Notes: generated by a model not told the origin, from the letters alone. Positions 1-11,619 are shown, numbered from the stretch's first letter. The stretch is 64,000 nt of DNA from Enoplolaimus lenunculus (GCA_030248215.1 JASANG010001002.1:1-64000); one strand, 5' to 3'. Numbers and translations: made by a program.

Positions 1-192
1 GCAGTAAGCTGTGGGTCAGTGTATTCCTCATAATGCAACAAGTTACATAAACTCATTCTGGAGTTAATCAGCTTACCCGGAATTAAACCACCACAGAGTT
101 AATATTCACTGTTATTAAATCAGAAACGACCAAAACTAACTAATTCTGTCTCTGATTTGATTAATTAACTCACTGGAATTTTAGGGTTAATA

Positions 193-3100
193 ATGGACTC
201 AACTGGTAGCGTGAGAATCGTGTTGTTCTTAGCGTTAGTTGCCGTCTTCTGTCAAGGTAAATTAGCTCAAACGTACCTGTATTTTGTTAAAATTAATTAT
301 TTGTTATTTCTCAGCTCATCTCTGTTCATTGCTTTAGAAAACACATAACGATGCTAAAGATGCCAAAATCATATAAATAGAAATGAATAATGACTAAAAT
401 ACGTTAAACTTAAAAGATCTGACCCGTCGTTCATATATTTGTAGATCGAAATCCGAAAGCATAGTAATTTTAGTTTAAAAAAATTGTACTGAAAAATAGA
501 AAATGAAATTTTCAACAGGAAAAACTAAATCATCGTGCGGTGGGTACAATTTGCAGGATTTATACCTTCGTTACAATTTTTGCGTTTCATAACGTTTGCC
601 AACGCGCCTATCCCAGTGAAAAAATTTTGGAACCGCCTCTGTCTGGACTTCCAACCTATGTCATTCACACTGACTTATAATATTAATCATATTAGGCATT
701 TAATTCTACTTGGTCCAGGAACCATGACGCAATATCTTTAGGGTACTGCAAATAACAGACCCCATATAATTAGGAGTCAAAGGGCCAATTTTTTGAGCCG
801 TAACCAGTAGCAAATCCATAGATATTTACTAAAAAGCGACTTTATTGCAAAGTTATATTTTAACCCCTTCTCACATTGAGTTGCCTATAGGCAACTTAGC
901 GCAGTGTATATACGTTAAATAAAAATATATCGCACCGTGTTGAACCATTGCAACACGTATACATAGTACTAAATCACCACAAGACGTGAGAGCCCCCTCG
1001 GGCTCGAGCGTCAAGCTCCTATAGCTGAGTGGTGATGGTATACGCCTCCCACTCCAGTCACTGGAGTTCGAATCCAAGCGTAAAAGTAGGTCTCAGGGAA
1101 AATACAAAATATTCATGTTAGAAAGGGTTAAAACGCAATGTAAAATACTGCAATGTTTTTCAGGACTGCAATCACAGCTTATTCTAATCAGCGGTCCGTC
1201 AAACATAAATGCAGTCAATGAGGTAAGTGTGAACACACCATCGACGTCCAACGCGAAACGAAAATTACACCATACTGATTGGCTGAAACTGAAAAATTGT
1301 TTGTTTTATGCGGCGTTCAAAATAAAAAAATTTGGCCTGGCCACAAAATGTGTCCCATCCCAGGGTTAACAAATGGTCGTTGACCCTTCCTCAACGAAAA
1401 CGTTCCGTTGACCCTACCTCAACAAGTGGTCTGTGCCACTCGTTGATGTAGGCTCAAAAGAATGATTATGAAGAAGTTTTATTAGCAAAATTTTTCGTTT
1501 TAGTCATTTTCACGAAACTTATTATCAATTGGCCCTATATGGAGGGTTTCGCCACCATCCGTCGGCGACGGAACGACGACGAAAGGCGCCGCGACTCGGT
1601 GAGTAGAATTTGACTCCGGCGGAGTCGAATTTTGACTCAGTTTGTGCAGCCAGGAAAAGCCTGTTTCGGAGAGAGTCAATTTGACGCACCATTTTTTGTA
1701 GTGTAGAAAAATTTCTCGCGAAATACATTGTACGCCCGCAAACGTAAAAGTCGGAACCTAAAAGCCTTCGAAAGCTATACCACAGAGTACAGCAAACAAC
1801 GCAAATAGCCAGTAAAAATACGAAAAAATTGATTACCTATAAAATAGCCAAAACCTCCGGCAAATATTTAGTCGAAACCGCTCCTGATCGATTAATTACA
1901 TGGGCCGATCTAACAAGCATACGAATGGTTTTTAGATCAAATCAAATCGCCTGTTACTCGTAACAGGTTCGAAATGCGATAAGTGCATAACGGCGAAGCA
2001 ACTGCTGACCGCAAACAGTCTCGTCTTCAAAAGCATCGACTGGGACACTTTGCCGGCGACAAACCAACTGAGTTTCTTGCAACAGGTTCAAACGCTATCC
2101 GGTGGTAGCTTAACGGTTCCTTATGTATTCGTATGCCAAAGATATTATGGAGGTATCTTTTTGTGCAGGGAGTAAAACTGGCAGGGTGCACTGCAAAAAG
2201 TGGTGAGTCAAATTGACTCTCTCCGAATAATAGTCTCTACGGGACTACGCAATATGAGTCAAATTCGACGCCGCCAGAGTCAAATTCGACTCACTGAATC
2301 GCATGTGTTTCATTCTGGCGGAGTCGAATTTGACTCTGTTTGTGTAGTCCCATTAGCAGAATGTCTGTCAGGGTATAACCGGATATCCGTTTTTGTTTCC
2401 GGTAAAAATCAGTGTTCCTTACCGTTTCTGTTATAGAAATAACGGAAATTCTGCTATTTTTACGCTCAAAATTAGTTATCATCTGGTATATGTCTCACAA
2501 TTTTCCATTACAGATATGCTTCAATTTTTCGAAATGAAACATTACGAAATTCAACCAAAATCCTAAATATTTCGATGCATCCGCAATTTTTAGTTTAAAA
2601 TTTTAGAAAGTCTGGTGAATATTTACACACCTCAACTGTTTTGGCAGAATTCTAAATCTATGAAACTTTATACTGCATTCTCCGTTTTCCGTTTCCGGCA
2701 TTATGATCACTATCCGTATCCGTTATTTTTGCCATCCCTTTTCACCTTGATACCTGTATATATATAATGAAAAAATGAGAGATATATACGTTGTTTAACT
2801 AATTTTGAGCGTAAAAATAACCGAGTTTCCGCTATATATTTGTATAAAACAGAAACGAAAACTGAGTTTTAGCGAAAACGGAACCATATATTCGTTTCTG
2901 TTATTATGATCACCGTTAGTTGCTTTAATTATGCGTCTATGTAAGTACCCCGCTTTTAATATGTATGTTTCAATTTTAGTAAGGCTTCAGATACGAAATA
3001 TTGGTCGCAGGGTACAACCGGAGGTCTGCCTCCGGTACCGGTGTCACGGGCAGATTTTTCTCCCGGGCAGATTTTTCACCCCGGAAAAATGTGCCCAGGC

Positions 3101-4283
3101 AGATTTTCCCCACGGAGAAATTTGCTCGGGAGGAAAAATGCTCTGGCAGATTTCTCTCTCCAGAAATATCCGCCCAGACAGAATTTTAATTTTTCTGAGT
3201 GGACGATGGTATATATACATATCAACTGAAGTGCTCACTCAATTTTCTATACACTGTTCACCACGTTCGCAGTAACCACTGGCTGACCACGGCTGCAGGA
3301 GATGGTGTTATTAAAGTATACGATCCGCTGCCATTTAACCTAGACGACGATCTTCAGCGGGTGTTGTCTCGTGTGTACGCCCACCTACAAAATGAGGGAA
3401 TTATTCGCCTGTCAATTACACCAGTAGTACAAGAACAGGGGTTTGATGACTGTGGGCTCTTTGCAATAGCGTATATGGTGGACCTAGCTATGGGTACATG
3501 TCCAAGTCACAGGCTCTATGACCAGCATCTTATGCGCGAACATTTGTACGAATGTTTTGAATCAGGCATTATAAGTGCATTTCCCGGAATATGGAGGGAG
3601 AACAAAGAGTCTCCACAGTTTATAACTTTCGAGGTCATATACTAAATTAGCAGAAAGAAATGTACGTACTAGATGCTATTTTAGTAATTTTTTTGTATTC
3701 ATTTTGTTAATTTGTGTAATATTTGTATATGTTAAAAATTCCGGGGAGAAAAATCTGCCCAGGAGAAAAATCTGCCCGTGACACCGGCAGAAAATCCACC
3801 TCCGGCTCAGGTAGAATTTGTGCAGGAGGTTATGGCAATTTCGGTAGTGAAATTACGCATAGTTTTTAGAAAGACTCAATTTGACTCTGGCGGAGTCGAA
3901 TTTTTACTCAGTTTGTGTAGTCCGGAAAAGCCTATTTCAAAGAGAGTCAATTCGACACACCATTTTTTCCAGTGTTACATATACCTAAAACATATTAGTC
4001 ACCTCCGGCTCCATAAGAATTTGGGCCCATGGGCTTAGTCTCAGGAATACGCTTTTGCAACGCTTTAGGCTTAGGTTTTTAAGGCTTAGGAATACGCTTA
4101 ATCTACTGTTACGGCCCTAAAAGTAACATTGGCCAAAATTTGTACCGGTCGACACAAGACGTACCTTTAAGTCTACGACGCCGTCAATACTTCTACTATA
4201 ATTTCAATTTTTGTTTAGATTTGAGCAATTTGCAAAATGGCCTACAGACAGGAGATCTCGTGCAACGACTACTTTCGTGCTGA
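193..4283 (+). CDS. Secretory-pathway glutaredoxin (4 exons)
   Basis: Four exons join in frame: 193-256, 1164-1222, 1936-2152 and 4219-4283 (134 residues). Donors are GTAAAT, GTAAGT and GTATCT; acceptors are TTTTTCAG, TTTTTAG and TTGTTTAG. Exon 1 encodes a hydrophobic signal peptide (residues 1-21, core IVLFLALVAVF). The rest is a classic glutaredoxin fold: a first strand (NRLLLVTG), active-site CDKC at residues 55-58, an AKQLL helix, the cis-proline motif TVP at 101-103 and a C-terminal DLSNLQ...TGDLVQRLL helix. Glutaredoxins reduce or form disulfides using glutathione. The signal peptide implies that this one acts in the ER or outside the cell, which is inference. Oddities are CDKC instead of the usual CPYC and a terminal cysteine. 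Transposon debris, including a whole Ulp1-bearing element, fills intron 3. The family call is firm; orthology is not assigned. Confidence 0.8.
1013..1083 (+). repeat. tRNA-like SINE head
   Basis: The segment has a box-A-like TAGCTGAGTGG and a box-B-like GAGTTCGAATCC at tRNA spacing, but no convincing acceptor stem. It reads as the promoter head of a tRNA-derived SINE or a tRNA pseudogene, not as a functional tRNA gene. It lies in intron 1 of the glutaredoxin gene. Confidence 0.4.
1566..1712. repeat. MITE fragment, GAGTCAAATTGACTC family
   Basis: This is one of three related fragments (others at 2188-2346 and 3866-3975) with palindromic blocks built on GAGTCGAATTTGACTC. A terminus resembling CACTGxAAAAAATGGTG is seen here as CACCATTTTTTGTAGTGT. 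All three lie in glutaredoxin introns. No transposase reading frame is present. Confidence 0.5.
2188..2346. repeat. MITE fragment, GAGTCAAATTGACTC family
   Basis: The left end CACTGCAAAAAGTGGTGAG is followed by GAGTCAAATTGACTC-type palindromes and an inner GGCGGAGTCGAATTTGACTC block. It shares its GGCGGAGTCGAATTT...TTTGTGTAGTCC core with the 3866-3975 fragment. It starts about 35 bp after the exon 3 donor of the glutaredoxin gene. Confidence 0.5.
3042..3781 (+). mobile_element. 740-bp TIR element carrying a Ulp1-like domain
   Basis: The ends are inverted copies of TGTCACGGGCAGATTTTTC followed by iterated GGGCAGATTTTTC blocks. The same 4 bp, CCGG, flanks both ends and is the likely target duplication; ACCGG is also possible. 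The element sits inside an older repeat whose two halves resume on either side (AGGTCTGCCTCCGG left, CACCTCCGGCTCAGG right; compare 19079-19130). The only sizeable coding content is a Ulp1/C48 protease domain in plus orientation; no transposase is seen. It lies in the third intron of the glutaredoxin gene. The superfamily is not identified. Confidence 0.7.
3199..3645 (+). CDS. Ulp1/SENP-like C48 cysteine peptidase domain, transposon-borne
   Basis: The frame reads through 148 codons. It contains the three signature blocks of C48 peptidases in order: the catalytic His block (SNHWLT), the Asp block (VIKVYDPLP) and the Gln/Cys block (QEQGFDDCGLFAIAYMVDLA). A tail DQHLMREHLYECF is typical of the Ulp1-like proteins seen in many eukaryotic DNA transposons. 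Cellular Ulp1/SENP enzymes process SUMO; transposon-borne versions have no settled role. The first methionine is taken at 3199, but the catalytic homology begins later, so the true start or an upstream exon is uncertain. All three catalytic residues appear intact, so the domain may have been under recent selection or be a young copy. Confidence 0.6.
   Translation: MDDGIYTYQLKCSLNFLYTVHHVRSNHWLTTAAGDGVIKVYDPLPFNLDDDLQRVLSRVYAHLQNEGIIRLSITPVVQEQGFDDCGLFAIAYMVDLAMGTCPSHRLYDQHLMREHLYECFESGIISAFPGIWRENKESPQFITFEVIY
3866..3975. repeat. MITE fragment, GAGTCAAATTGACTC family
   Basis: This is a right-hand fragment of the same family as 1566-1712. It has GACTCTGGCGGAGTC, then TTTGTGTAGTCC, and ends in GAGAGTCAATTCGACACACC followed by ATTTTTTCCAGTGT. 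Confidence 0.5.
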
Positions 4284-4598
4284 TTGACGCGACAGAAAGC
4301 ATTAGCGCATGAAACTTTAAACATATATTTTATATTCTATACTTCATATACGAATCCAATAGTTTAGTTTAAGTCCGAAGCGCTCGTTTGCCGAACACCC
4401 CGGGTTTTATTAAAAGGATAAACCACATTTACATCAACGAAAGCAATTATATAAACCAAAGAAGGCAACAACATATTATCATAACATAACAAAGGTCCTT
4501 GAAAATTACCCATTATTCTACTCTGCTTGCAAGGATATTATTCAGAGCAAATATGTTAAAAAGCACACAAGAAACCTAGTTTCAGAACAAACTACAAA

Positions 4599-5135
4599 TC
4601 AGGTACGCTGAGAAAAGAACATTCGAAAACCCAGCATGCTATCATTCTGTCGGGTTATTGTTCCAAAAACCTTAAAAAAACATTCTTCTTTTAGATACAG
4701 CTTAAGTTTGCACAAATTTCTATAAACATTTTCCTGAAAAACATCAACAACACAGACATTTTCATTGTTAAACTCGAGTTTACATCGAGCACTCCATATT
4801 GCCAATTGTGCATGTTGGACGATGAAATTAAAAGCTATTCTCTTTAATGGGTCGTGAATATTTCGTCCCAAAATTAAATCCGAAATCGTTATTTCATTTA
4901 CTCCAGCTACCTGTTGCAAAACGGGAGTAATGAAAAAACTAATTTCTTGCGCCCGCAAACAATAAATAAACACATGAACATTATCCTCCCGCACTTCAAT
5001 TCCATCCAAATAACAAAACGAACATATATTTGTCCCATCTGTAAAATGACTAGTGCGGTGATTAGTATACAATGACTTGTGTCTTAACCTAAAATGGACG
5101 TCTCAGGGTGTAAATGAATAGTGAAACCGTAACGG
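4599..5135 (-). pseudogene. Non-LTR retrotransposon (LINE) ORF2 3' remnant
   Basis: Read on the minus strand, a frame of about 175 codons begins near 5135 with a segment like HFRLRHKSLYTN, followed by a CCHC zinc knuckle CSFCY...HVFIYC (C-x2-C-x12-H-x4-C). That arrangement is the zinc-binding region found after the reverse transcriptase of many LINE ORF2 proteins. Upstream, a stop near 5150 cuts it off from MTWRVCAGAE-like residues at 5160-5345, and no reverse-transcriptase YxDD block is present. It is a dead, 5'-truncated copy lying just outside the 3' end of the glutaredoxin gene. Confidence 0.6.
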
Positions 5136-6159
5136 AAACGAAAGCCAGTTATACTATCTTTTACGTAAACAAACTGAAAGATGCCCCAATAAAAAATTAC
5201 CCGTAACTCCAGCTTGTACGATCATTGCAGACCACTTCATCAGGGCACTACATGTCGGAGATTCGGCTCCAGCACAAACTCGCCATGTCATTTTTGTTGG
5301 TGATTGCGGTAGTAAAATATCCTGCAATTTTATAAGCTTAGCCATTCCGCAAACTTTTGCATCTTGTTAATTTTTGGAAGCCAATTGACAAGGATTTATG
5401 CTGAAATTTTTTTGACAACTGCAAATCAGTTTTAAAATGTAGCCAAACAGAGAGCATAAGTTTAAAATTAAAAGCCTATAAATCTAAATATAGACACAAA
5501 GAACTCTCCAAAATAATTGTTAACCTTACAGAGTGCAACCGGTCTGCCTACGGCTCCGGTAAAATTTTAGCCGGAAGTTCCGCCAATATCGGTAACGAAA
5601 TTGTGCAATTGTCCAAAAGTTTATGCTGTGAAATGCAGTTGGAGCAAGTTAACATGGACCGGAATGTTTTAGTCGCGTGCGATCTTTGTTCCTGCATTAC
5701 ACATTTCTATTAAAAACCTCTATCGCTCTTGTACAATAAACACGATCGTATACAATTTATTGCAATTGCCCTTGATCAAGTATTACACAGCAAACAAACA
5801 TGAGCCAAAAAACGTCAACGCCATATACTTGATTTCTTTTACACTAGAACCATATAATACAAAATGTCAATCACAAACGCACTACGTAAACATGAAAGCT
5901 ACCGTATTGAGGTACATAACACACTATAGATACAGTATTAACCTTTACAAAGAAATACATTTAATCACTGAATTAATTTATGCTTTTAAATTCCAAAACA
6001 AATTGACATGGCATCCTTAGAAAAATTTAAATTTCACTGTTCAACGACTGAGTGCTGCTAAGGCGTGGCTCAATTCGAAACTGCGCTCCCGAGTAAATTC
6101 TACAGGCGTCAAACAGAGTTTAAATCCGAGGTCAACCTAAGGGTAGCGCTATAACTTTT

Positions 6160-6335
6160 GATGACGTCCGGCGCCGTCCTTGACCCGTACGACGCTGTCC
6201 GCCACCGTCTGTCACCTCTACGCACTGTCCGTCACGATGCACAATCGTACGCGAATTACTCACGTACAATACCGTATGGTAAACGAAAGGCGACGGACAG
6301 CGCCGCACAGGTGACGGACGGCACCGTACAAGGAT
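6160..6335. repeat. Fold-back MITE with iterated GCCGTCCGTCACC
   Basis: The left arm (GGCGCCGTCC, GACGCTGTCCGCC, CCGTCTGTCACC) and the right arm (GGCGACGGACAGCGCC, GGTGACGGACGGCACCG) are imperfect inverted copies made of GTCCGTCAC-type units around a short AT-rich centre. There is no coding potential of its own. This is the only clear structure between 5.4 and 6.7 kb. Confidence 0.45.
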
Positions 6336-6949
6336 ATACCAACCCTCAGTGTCAACAAAAGCCTATGCCTGAAGACTGTGTACTCTGCGCCATTTCTATA
6401 CATACTTCGACGATAAATACAATTTTTGGATTTATATATACAAACTCTAAAAAACGCTTCAGAACATTACGGCGACTGAGACCAACTTCACACACAACCT
6501 TAATAGATACATGTCAATGATTAAAAAAACGCACAACTTTAGCAATCCTTGTTCAACCCCTCCCCGATCCCTTTAACCTCACAATGACGTACCAGAAAAC
6601 TACAACCGCATCCTGCAACATCCTTAGTGTCGTAGAGTACTTTTGTGTACAGTCTTGTAAACTTGCCCGTACGACAATATATCTTAAAAATTATAATAAA
6701 CATAAAAAACATACATACGTAACACAGAAAGAGTGAAAACAAAATCACCAACCAGCAAGAAGACAACGCTCAGATTCATCGACAAAACGATGATGATGAT
6801 GATGATGATGAAGACCCAGCATATGAGCTTCAAGTATTAAGCCACTTATAAACACGCTGAAGAGACAACAGATATTTATAACGTTGTAACTGACACATGC
6901 TCGGATACATTGACACAACGTTAAAATGCATTTACATACACCACAGATC

Positions 6950-7122
6950 CAGTGGTGGATCCAGGATTTCAAAATGGGGGGCCAAAATTTCAGAGGTAAT
7001 AAACTTACTTTTGACCCATACACAAACCACGAACTATTGTCACAAAATTGCTAAATAATGTTTGTCGAGATGCTGTTGGGGGGCCCACGGCCGGGGTGGC
7101 CCTCCCCATGGATCCGCCATTG
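6950..7122. mobile_element. hAT-like MITE, CAGTGGyGGATCC ends
   Basis: The termini CAGTGGTGGATCC and GGATCCGCCATTG are inverted repeats of the CAGTGGCGGATCC type common in hAT non-autonomous elements. CACAGATC occurs directly beside both ends (offset by 2 nt on the right), a likely 8-bp target duplication. The 173-bp element contains a GGGGGGCCCAC stretch and no gene. Confidence 0.6.
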
Positions 7123-7236
7123 CACACAGATCATGCTGTCTAATATCGTTCACGGCATAGCGCACAGCGCAAGAATTTAGCTTATAAATATTTGTCCATA
7201 ACCCCTAAATCTCAAACCTTAACATTTAATCGCTAC

Positions 7237-7564
7237 CAAGGTTCAACCGGAATTACTCTGTTCCGGCCGGAATTACTGCAAAAATTCAATTCGTGTTCCT
7301 ATTGTCGCAAATTATGCTTAATCATTTAAACGTCGGAAACTTTGTCCTTAGAAAAATTGTATTTCGACGCGAGTGTTTTTCCAATTACTTCAATTGTTTT
7401 AATAAGCTGTTTCTGTTGTGTTTTCGCAGAAAATAGCTCAAAATTTGCTTAAGCCGTTTTTAGCAGAGTTTTCTAAAAGTCCAACAGTAATTTGTGATAA
7501 AAATTATTTCAAATTCCGGTTCCTGTTCCGGTTCCGGCAAAATTTAGTTCCTGTTGGAACCCTG
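7237..7564. mobile_element. hAT-like MITE, CAGGGTTCCAAC family
   Basis: The ends are CAAGGTTCAACCGGAATT and GTTGGAACCCTGG, with inner CCGGTTCCTGTTCCGG repeats. The interior matches the elements at 37497-37881, 43341-43646 and 56352-56777 (for example the AAGCCGTTTTTAGCAGAGTTTTC block). The flanking duplication is degraded, so this copy is old. Confidence 0.55.
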
Positions 7565-8523
7565 GCCGCGACGTACTTTAGTCTTTCCCCTTGCCTGCCA
7601 TACACAATGTTTCTGTTTATATTTTGTAATATGCCTAGGTTCAATTTTCAGTCTACGCTAGAGTTTAGCCTTACGCTAAAGCTTATATTTATTTTCAGGA
7701 ATTAGCATTAGGCTTATGCTTAGGTTTGTGACGTACGCGGAGGCGCCTCAAGCATATACCAAAAAACACCGGAACCGGGTATACATTTAAGTGCAAATTT
7801 CAACAAAACGTTAACCTTAATAACGCTAATTTTTTTAATTATTACTAGTTGCCATAATATGTTTATAATTTTGTTTCAACAAGAGTCTTTATATTAAATA
7901 GGCTTCTCCAAGATTGTAAATAATACAATAAATATAGAGTTGTACTTTTCAGCAACAAATATCCGGCAACGTAGAATACCGGAGCCGGATGCCAAATTTT
8001 TTGCCGTATCCGCATTTTCGGTTGAACCGGTACTGGCGGAAACTAAACAAGTATACCAAATGGTCTGTCGTGAACCTATGTTTGTTTGTAGTGAACACAA
8101 TTCGATTAGGGTTAGGCTTACGTTTAATTGGTTTCAATAGCAGTTTGACCTACGACATATTCATACATATATACATGTAATAAACAAATCAGTAAGCTAT
8201 CATATATATATATAATACACACAGAGTGACAGAGAAAGAAAGAAGAAAAAAATCATTTAAAACTACAACACGAACACTGCGAGCGACGCAAACGCACACA
8301 AAACCTGACTAAAATATCACAAACAATAATGGACAAATAACAAGGAAACGCGTATATTATATAATAAACGGTGTCAATGCCTGCACACAAGGAACCGTAT
8401 TCGCACTAATGTACAACATCCACCAGATCCAGAGGCGTAACCTAAATTTCATCTCGAGAAGGTAGTTATTTCTAAGTTAAGCAGTATAACCATATAGAGC
8501 CCTTCACGAAAATTTTGCTGCAA

Positions 8524-8597
8524 ATGTGGTGGAGCTCGAACCCACGACGCACGGATTACCGGTCAGCTGCTCTAATCACTGAGCTACGCAACCATGC
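8524..8597 (-). repeat. tRNA-like sequence (pseudogene or SINE head)
   Basis: Read on the minus strand it shows GCGTAGCTCAGTGATTAGAGC (shown as a D-arm), a seven-base loop containing GGT and a TTCGAGC T-loop closed by GTGGG/TCCAC. The 5' GGTTGCG does not pair with the bases after the T-arm (CACATTT), so no acceptor stem forms. GGT-anticodon tRNAs are unusual in animals. It is best read as tRNA-derived, not as a functional gene. Confidence 0.4.
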
Positions 8598-8730
8598 AAA
8601 CTTTTCGCTACAATGACTCTATATACATAAATCGCATCCTCGTGTAAACTGTTTGAAAGCAGACATAGCGAGCAAGAAAAGATTAACCGCTGGGCGAATA
8701 ATCGAATATTTGTATCCGGTGTAAACCTTC

Positions 8731-9236
8731 CGGATGCCGGATATACATCTATATCAGTACAATACCTATGTACAAATATAGGTGCAACCTATATCCGGTA
8801 AATTAATATCCGGTCGGACCCTGATGACAGCATCTGTCACCGGTTACTTGAGATACCGGATGCCGGATATACATCTATATCAATACAATACCTATGTACA
8901 AATATAGATGCAACCTATATCCGGTAAATTAATATCCGGTCGCACCCTGATGACAGCATCTGTCACCGCCGGTTACTTGAGATACCGGATGCCGGATATA
9001 CATCTATATCAATACAATACCTATGTACAAATATAGGTGCAACCTATATCCGGTAAATTAATATCCAGTCGCACCCTGATGACAGCATCTATCACCGGTT
9101 ACTTGAGATACCGGATGCCGGATATACATCTATATCAATACAATACCTATGTACAAATATAGATGCAACCTATATCCGGTAAATTAATATCCGGTCGTAC
9201 CCTGATGACAGCATCCACCACCGGTTACTTGAGATA
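8731..9236. repeat. Four-copy 126-bp tandem repeat
   Basis: The start CGGATGCCGGATATACATC recurs at 8731, 8857, 8986 and 9112 (periods 126, 129 and 126 bp). Copies differ by single bases and one 3-bp insertion. Each unit contains CCGGTAAATTAATATCC and CGCACCCTGATGACAGC, that is, a CCGGTxGCACCCTG element terminus inside the repeat. The array appears to have grown from the end of a GGTGC-family MITE. Confidence 0.85.
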
Positions 9237-9239
9237 ACG

Positions 9240-11240
9240 TTTACGTTCTATTTCGAGTAACTAACGCAATTGGCCATATAACATAATTTAGTTTTATAAT
9301 ATTTTTCACTGAAAAACATTTCGATATACCGGATCGACCAAATACGTACGTAATGCACTGTGTTACGACAATTCGTCACCCGACAACTTAGAAATCCGAA
9401 ATCTAGTCGACACGATAACTTGTCGCACGTCTATTATTAAGCTTACGCGCCTTTGGCTTAGGATTAATTGGGACTACGTGTATGCTTTGGATTAATTAGT
9501 CAGATGTCGGGCGACAAAATTGTGACGTACATATTTTGGCGTCAAACACATAAGTGTATATATACTTAGGCAGGCAATAGAATATACGAAGTATAAAAAC
9601 ACAAAAAGAAAACATTAATATACGATTGCAGATCATGATTGATAAGCACAGTCCTGCACATCCAAGTGAAATGTATTATATGACGACGAGGACATACACG
9701 CTATACAATCAATTGAGTCATGTTTTATGTCTGATATAAGTAAGCAAATATATATTAAATATACTAATATATACGTATATATACAAATATGTATATGTTG
9801 CGCGGAAAATCAGTGACAGAAAAACACATCAGACAACTCAACCAGGGCAAACCAGGGGTACCATCCCGTGTAGGAAAATTATCAAACGTATGACTGGCGC
9901 CGGCTGTAGCACGCACTAAACCGTAACATAAAGCACGTACCGCAGATCAAAGTAAGACCGACTTCATTTCAACCATTCACTGATTCAACTCAAGTTGACA
10001 CTCGACAGTAATGAGTATTACGCTGTATAATAGTTTTCCGTCCAATTGACGATTCAATTATTAGCCAGATATTCGTAAACCGCACATCAAATTTCACACA
10101 ACAGATACATTTCCGTTCAACCTCCTACGAACGCAGTAAGCAAAACTAGGCTAAAGGCTAAATAACATATAACAGAAATTAAGAGTACCAAACAGTGCAC
10201 TACCTAATACAACGTTCCCGATTTGTGACCAAAATCGTCGCACGCATTCGATAAATACGTCTATTGATGAGATGCAACCAAGAGCAACAACCTACCATTA
10301 CACCAGTATATTCACTTTGTTTGAAACAACAAACACTTGACGCCTAAAACTAAATCAACGTCAAAATATCAAAAACTGTAAGCTGTAATGTAAATTAACC
10401 TATTTTTATGAACCGCTTAATCCAATATACGCGGCTAAACCAGAATTGAAAAGCGGTGTAAGCAGAATTGAGAGAGAACACTACGATTTATAAAACTACA
10501 AATATAATTAGCATAACAACTTTGTCCGTCAGACAAGTTTAGCTTCAATAAACAAGCAACCACAAAACAATTTCTTGAATATACATCTTAGACTAGAAAC
10601 ACATCGTACTGGCATTCATAGGTGCAGCTTTGCAATAAAGCTTTTATAAATAGAATATTTTGCTACAAATTTGTGAACGAACAGTGCTGAACCAAATGTA
10701 TCAAATCAATGTAGTATTACAATAATTTACAACTGTATGTATTACACAATATATATATCTACGTATACGTATATATGTATATATCAACGATATATCATTA
10801 AAGTAGACGTACTATTTGAACATTCACCATTCGATAAGATAAAGCAACACGACCGAAACAAAACACACAATGTAGCCGTTTAGGAAGCACCCAGATCACA
10901 TTAAATTGGCAACCATGTAAACTATTAACCTGCATTATGAGAATAGTAAGATGCCAATCAATACTCAAACTTCCTCATACCTGCTTGTTACAAACCGACA
11001 TTTACCTTAAGTAAACACAAAGCTAATGTTCAACTCTGCGTCAAAGACGACAGAATTTGGCTCGATCACGAACCAAAAAATGTCGACTTTAATAAATAAA
11101 CACTACCATATCAGAAGTCACCGGCTCTCTCTCTCAGAGTTAATGATTTAACTGTATACAACCCTTGTTACAAACAAGCTTAATCTTGCTAGCGCATACG
11201 CTAGCACTGTTAAATATAAGTACGCACCTACATAAATACT
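9240..11240. other. Gene-poor stretch, nothing recognised
   Basis: This is about 2 kb of AT-rich sequence with short TATA-rich runs (9750-9800, 10745-10795). I see no splice-compatible exon, no tRNA and no inverted-repeat element that I can define. Confidence 0.5.
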
Positions 11241-11242
11241 AG

Positions 11243-11619
11243 AGTCGTAGCCCAATTTGTAATTCAGCCCAATTCCGAATTGGGCTAGCTCAAAGTGAAA
11301 TTACGACTTGGGTTAGCCCAAGGCGGAATCATATCTGATAAAGCTGTGCGTTTTCTGATTGGTTACTTGATAGCGGCAAATTAGCTTAGCAAAACAAACT
11401 GTTTTGTAGCCAACAGCTACTTAACTATTACTTTGGCAATCAGAAAAGCGAATTTGCATCAGCTAATCGTATTTGAGTACGGCATTAAGGTAGTAACCAA
11501 TGTCAAGGCGTGCGCTTGCAGCAGGGCAAGAATTACAACGTGGCTAGCCCAAGTCGTAATTCCGCGCTGGACTTGCCCAATTCGGAATTGGGTTGAATTA
11601 CGGCTTGGCCTACGACATA
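11243..11619. mobile_element. MITE with GTCGTAGCCC ends and palindromic subrepeats
   Basis: The left end AGTCGTAGCCCAA and right end GGCCTACGACATA are inverted. Both are followed by the palindrome CCAATTCCGAATTGGGC and by runs of the GACTTGGGCTAGCCC type. A second copy with the same ends and interior (TCTGATTGGTTACTTGA and its inverse) is at 51424-51820. There is no transposase. Confidence 0.7.

Noticed and set aside
1967-2181. Glutaredoxin exon starting at the CAG before GTTCG, or reading through 2152 to the nearby TAA
   Set aside because: The upstream TTTTTAG acceptor restores the first beta strand in phase with exon 2, and splicing at 2152 to 4219 supplies the family's C-terminal helix.
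6158-6520. 120-codon plus frame
   Set aside because: Its first half is the fold-back MITE arms, and the rest lacks any coding signature.
8524-8597. Functional tRNA-Thr(GGT)
   Set aside because: The acceptor stem does not pair and this anticodon is unusual in animals.
8731-9236. CRISPR-like array
   Set aside because: Units are contiguous 126-bp repeats without unique spacers, in a eukaryotic setting.
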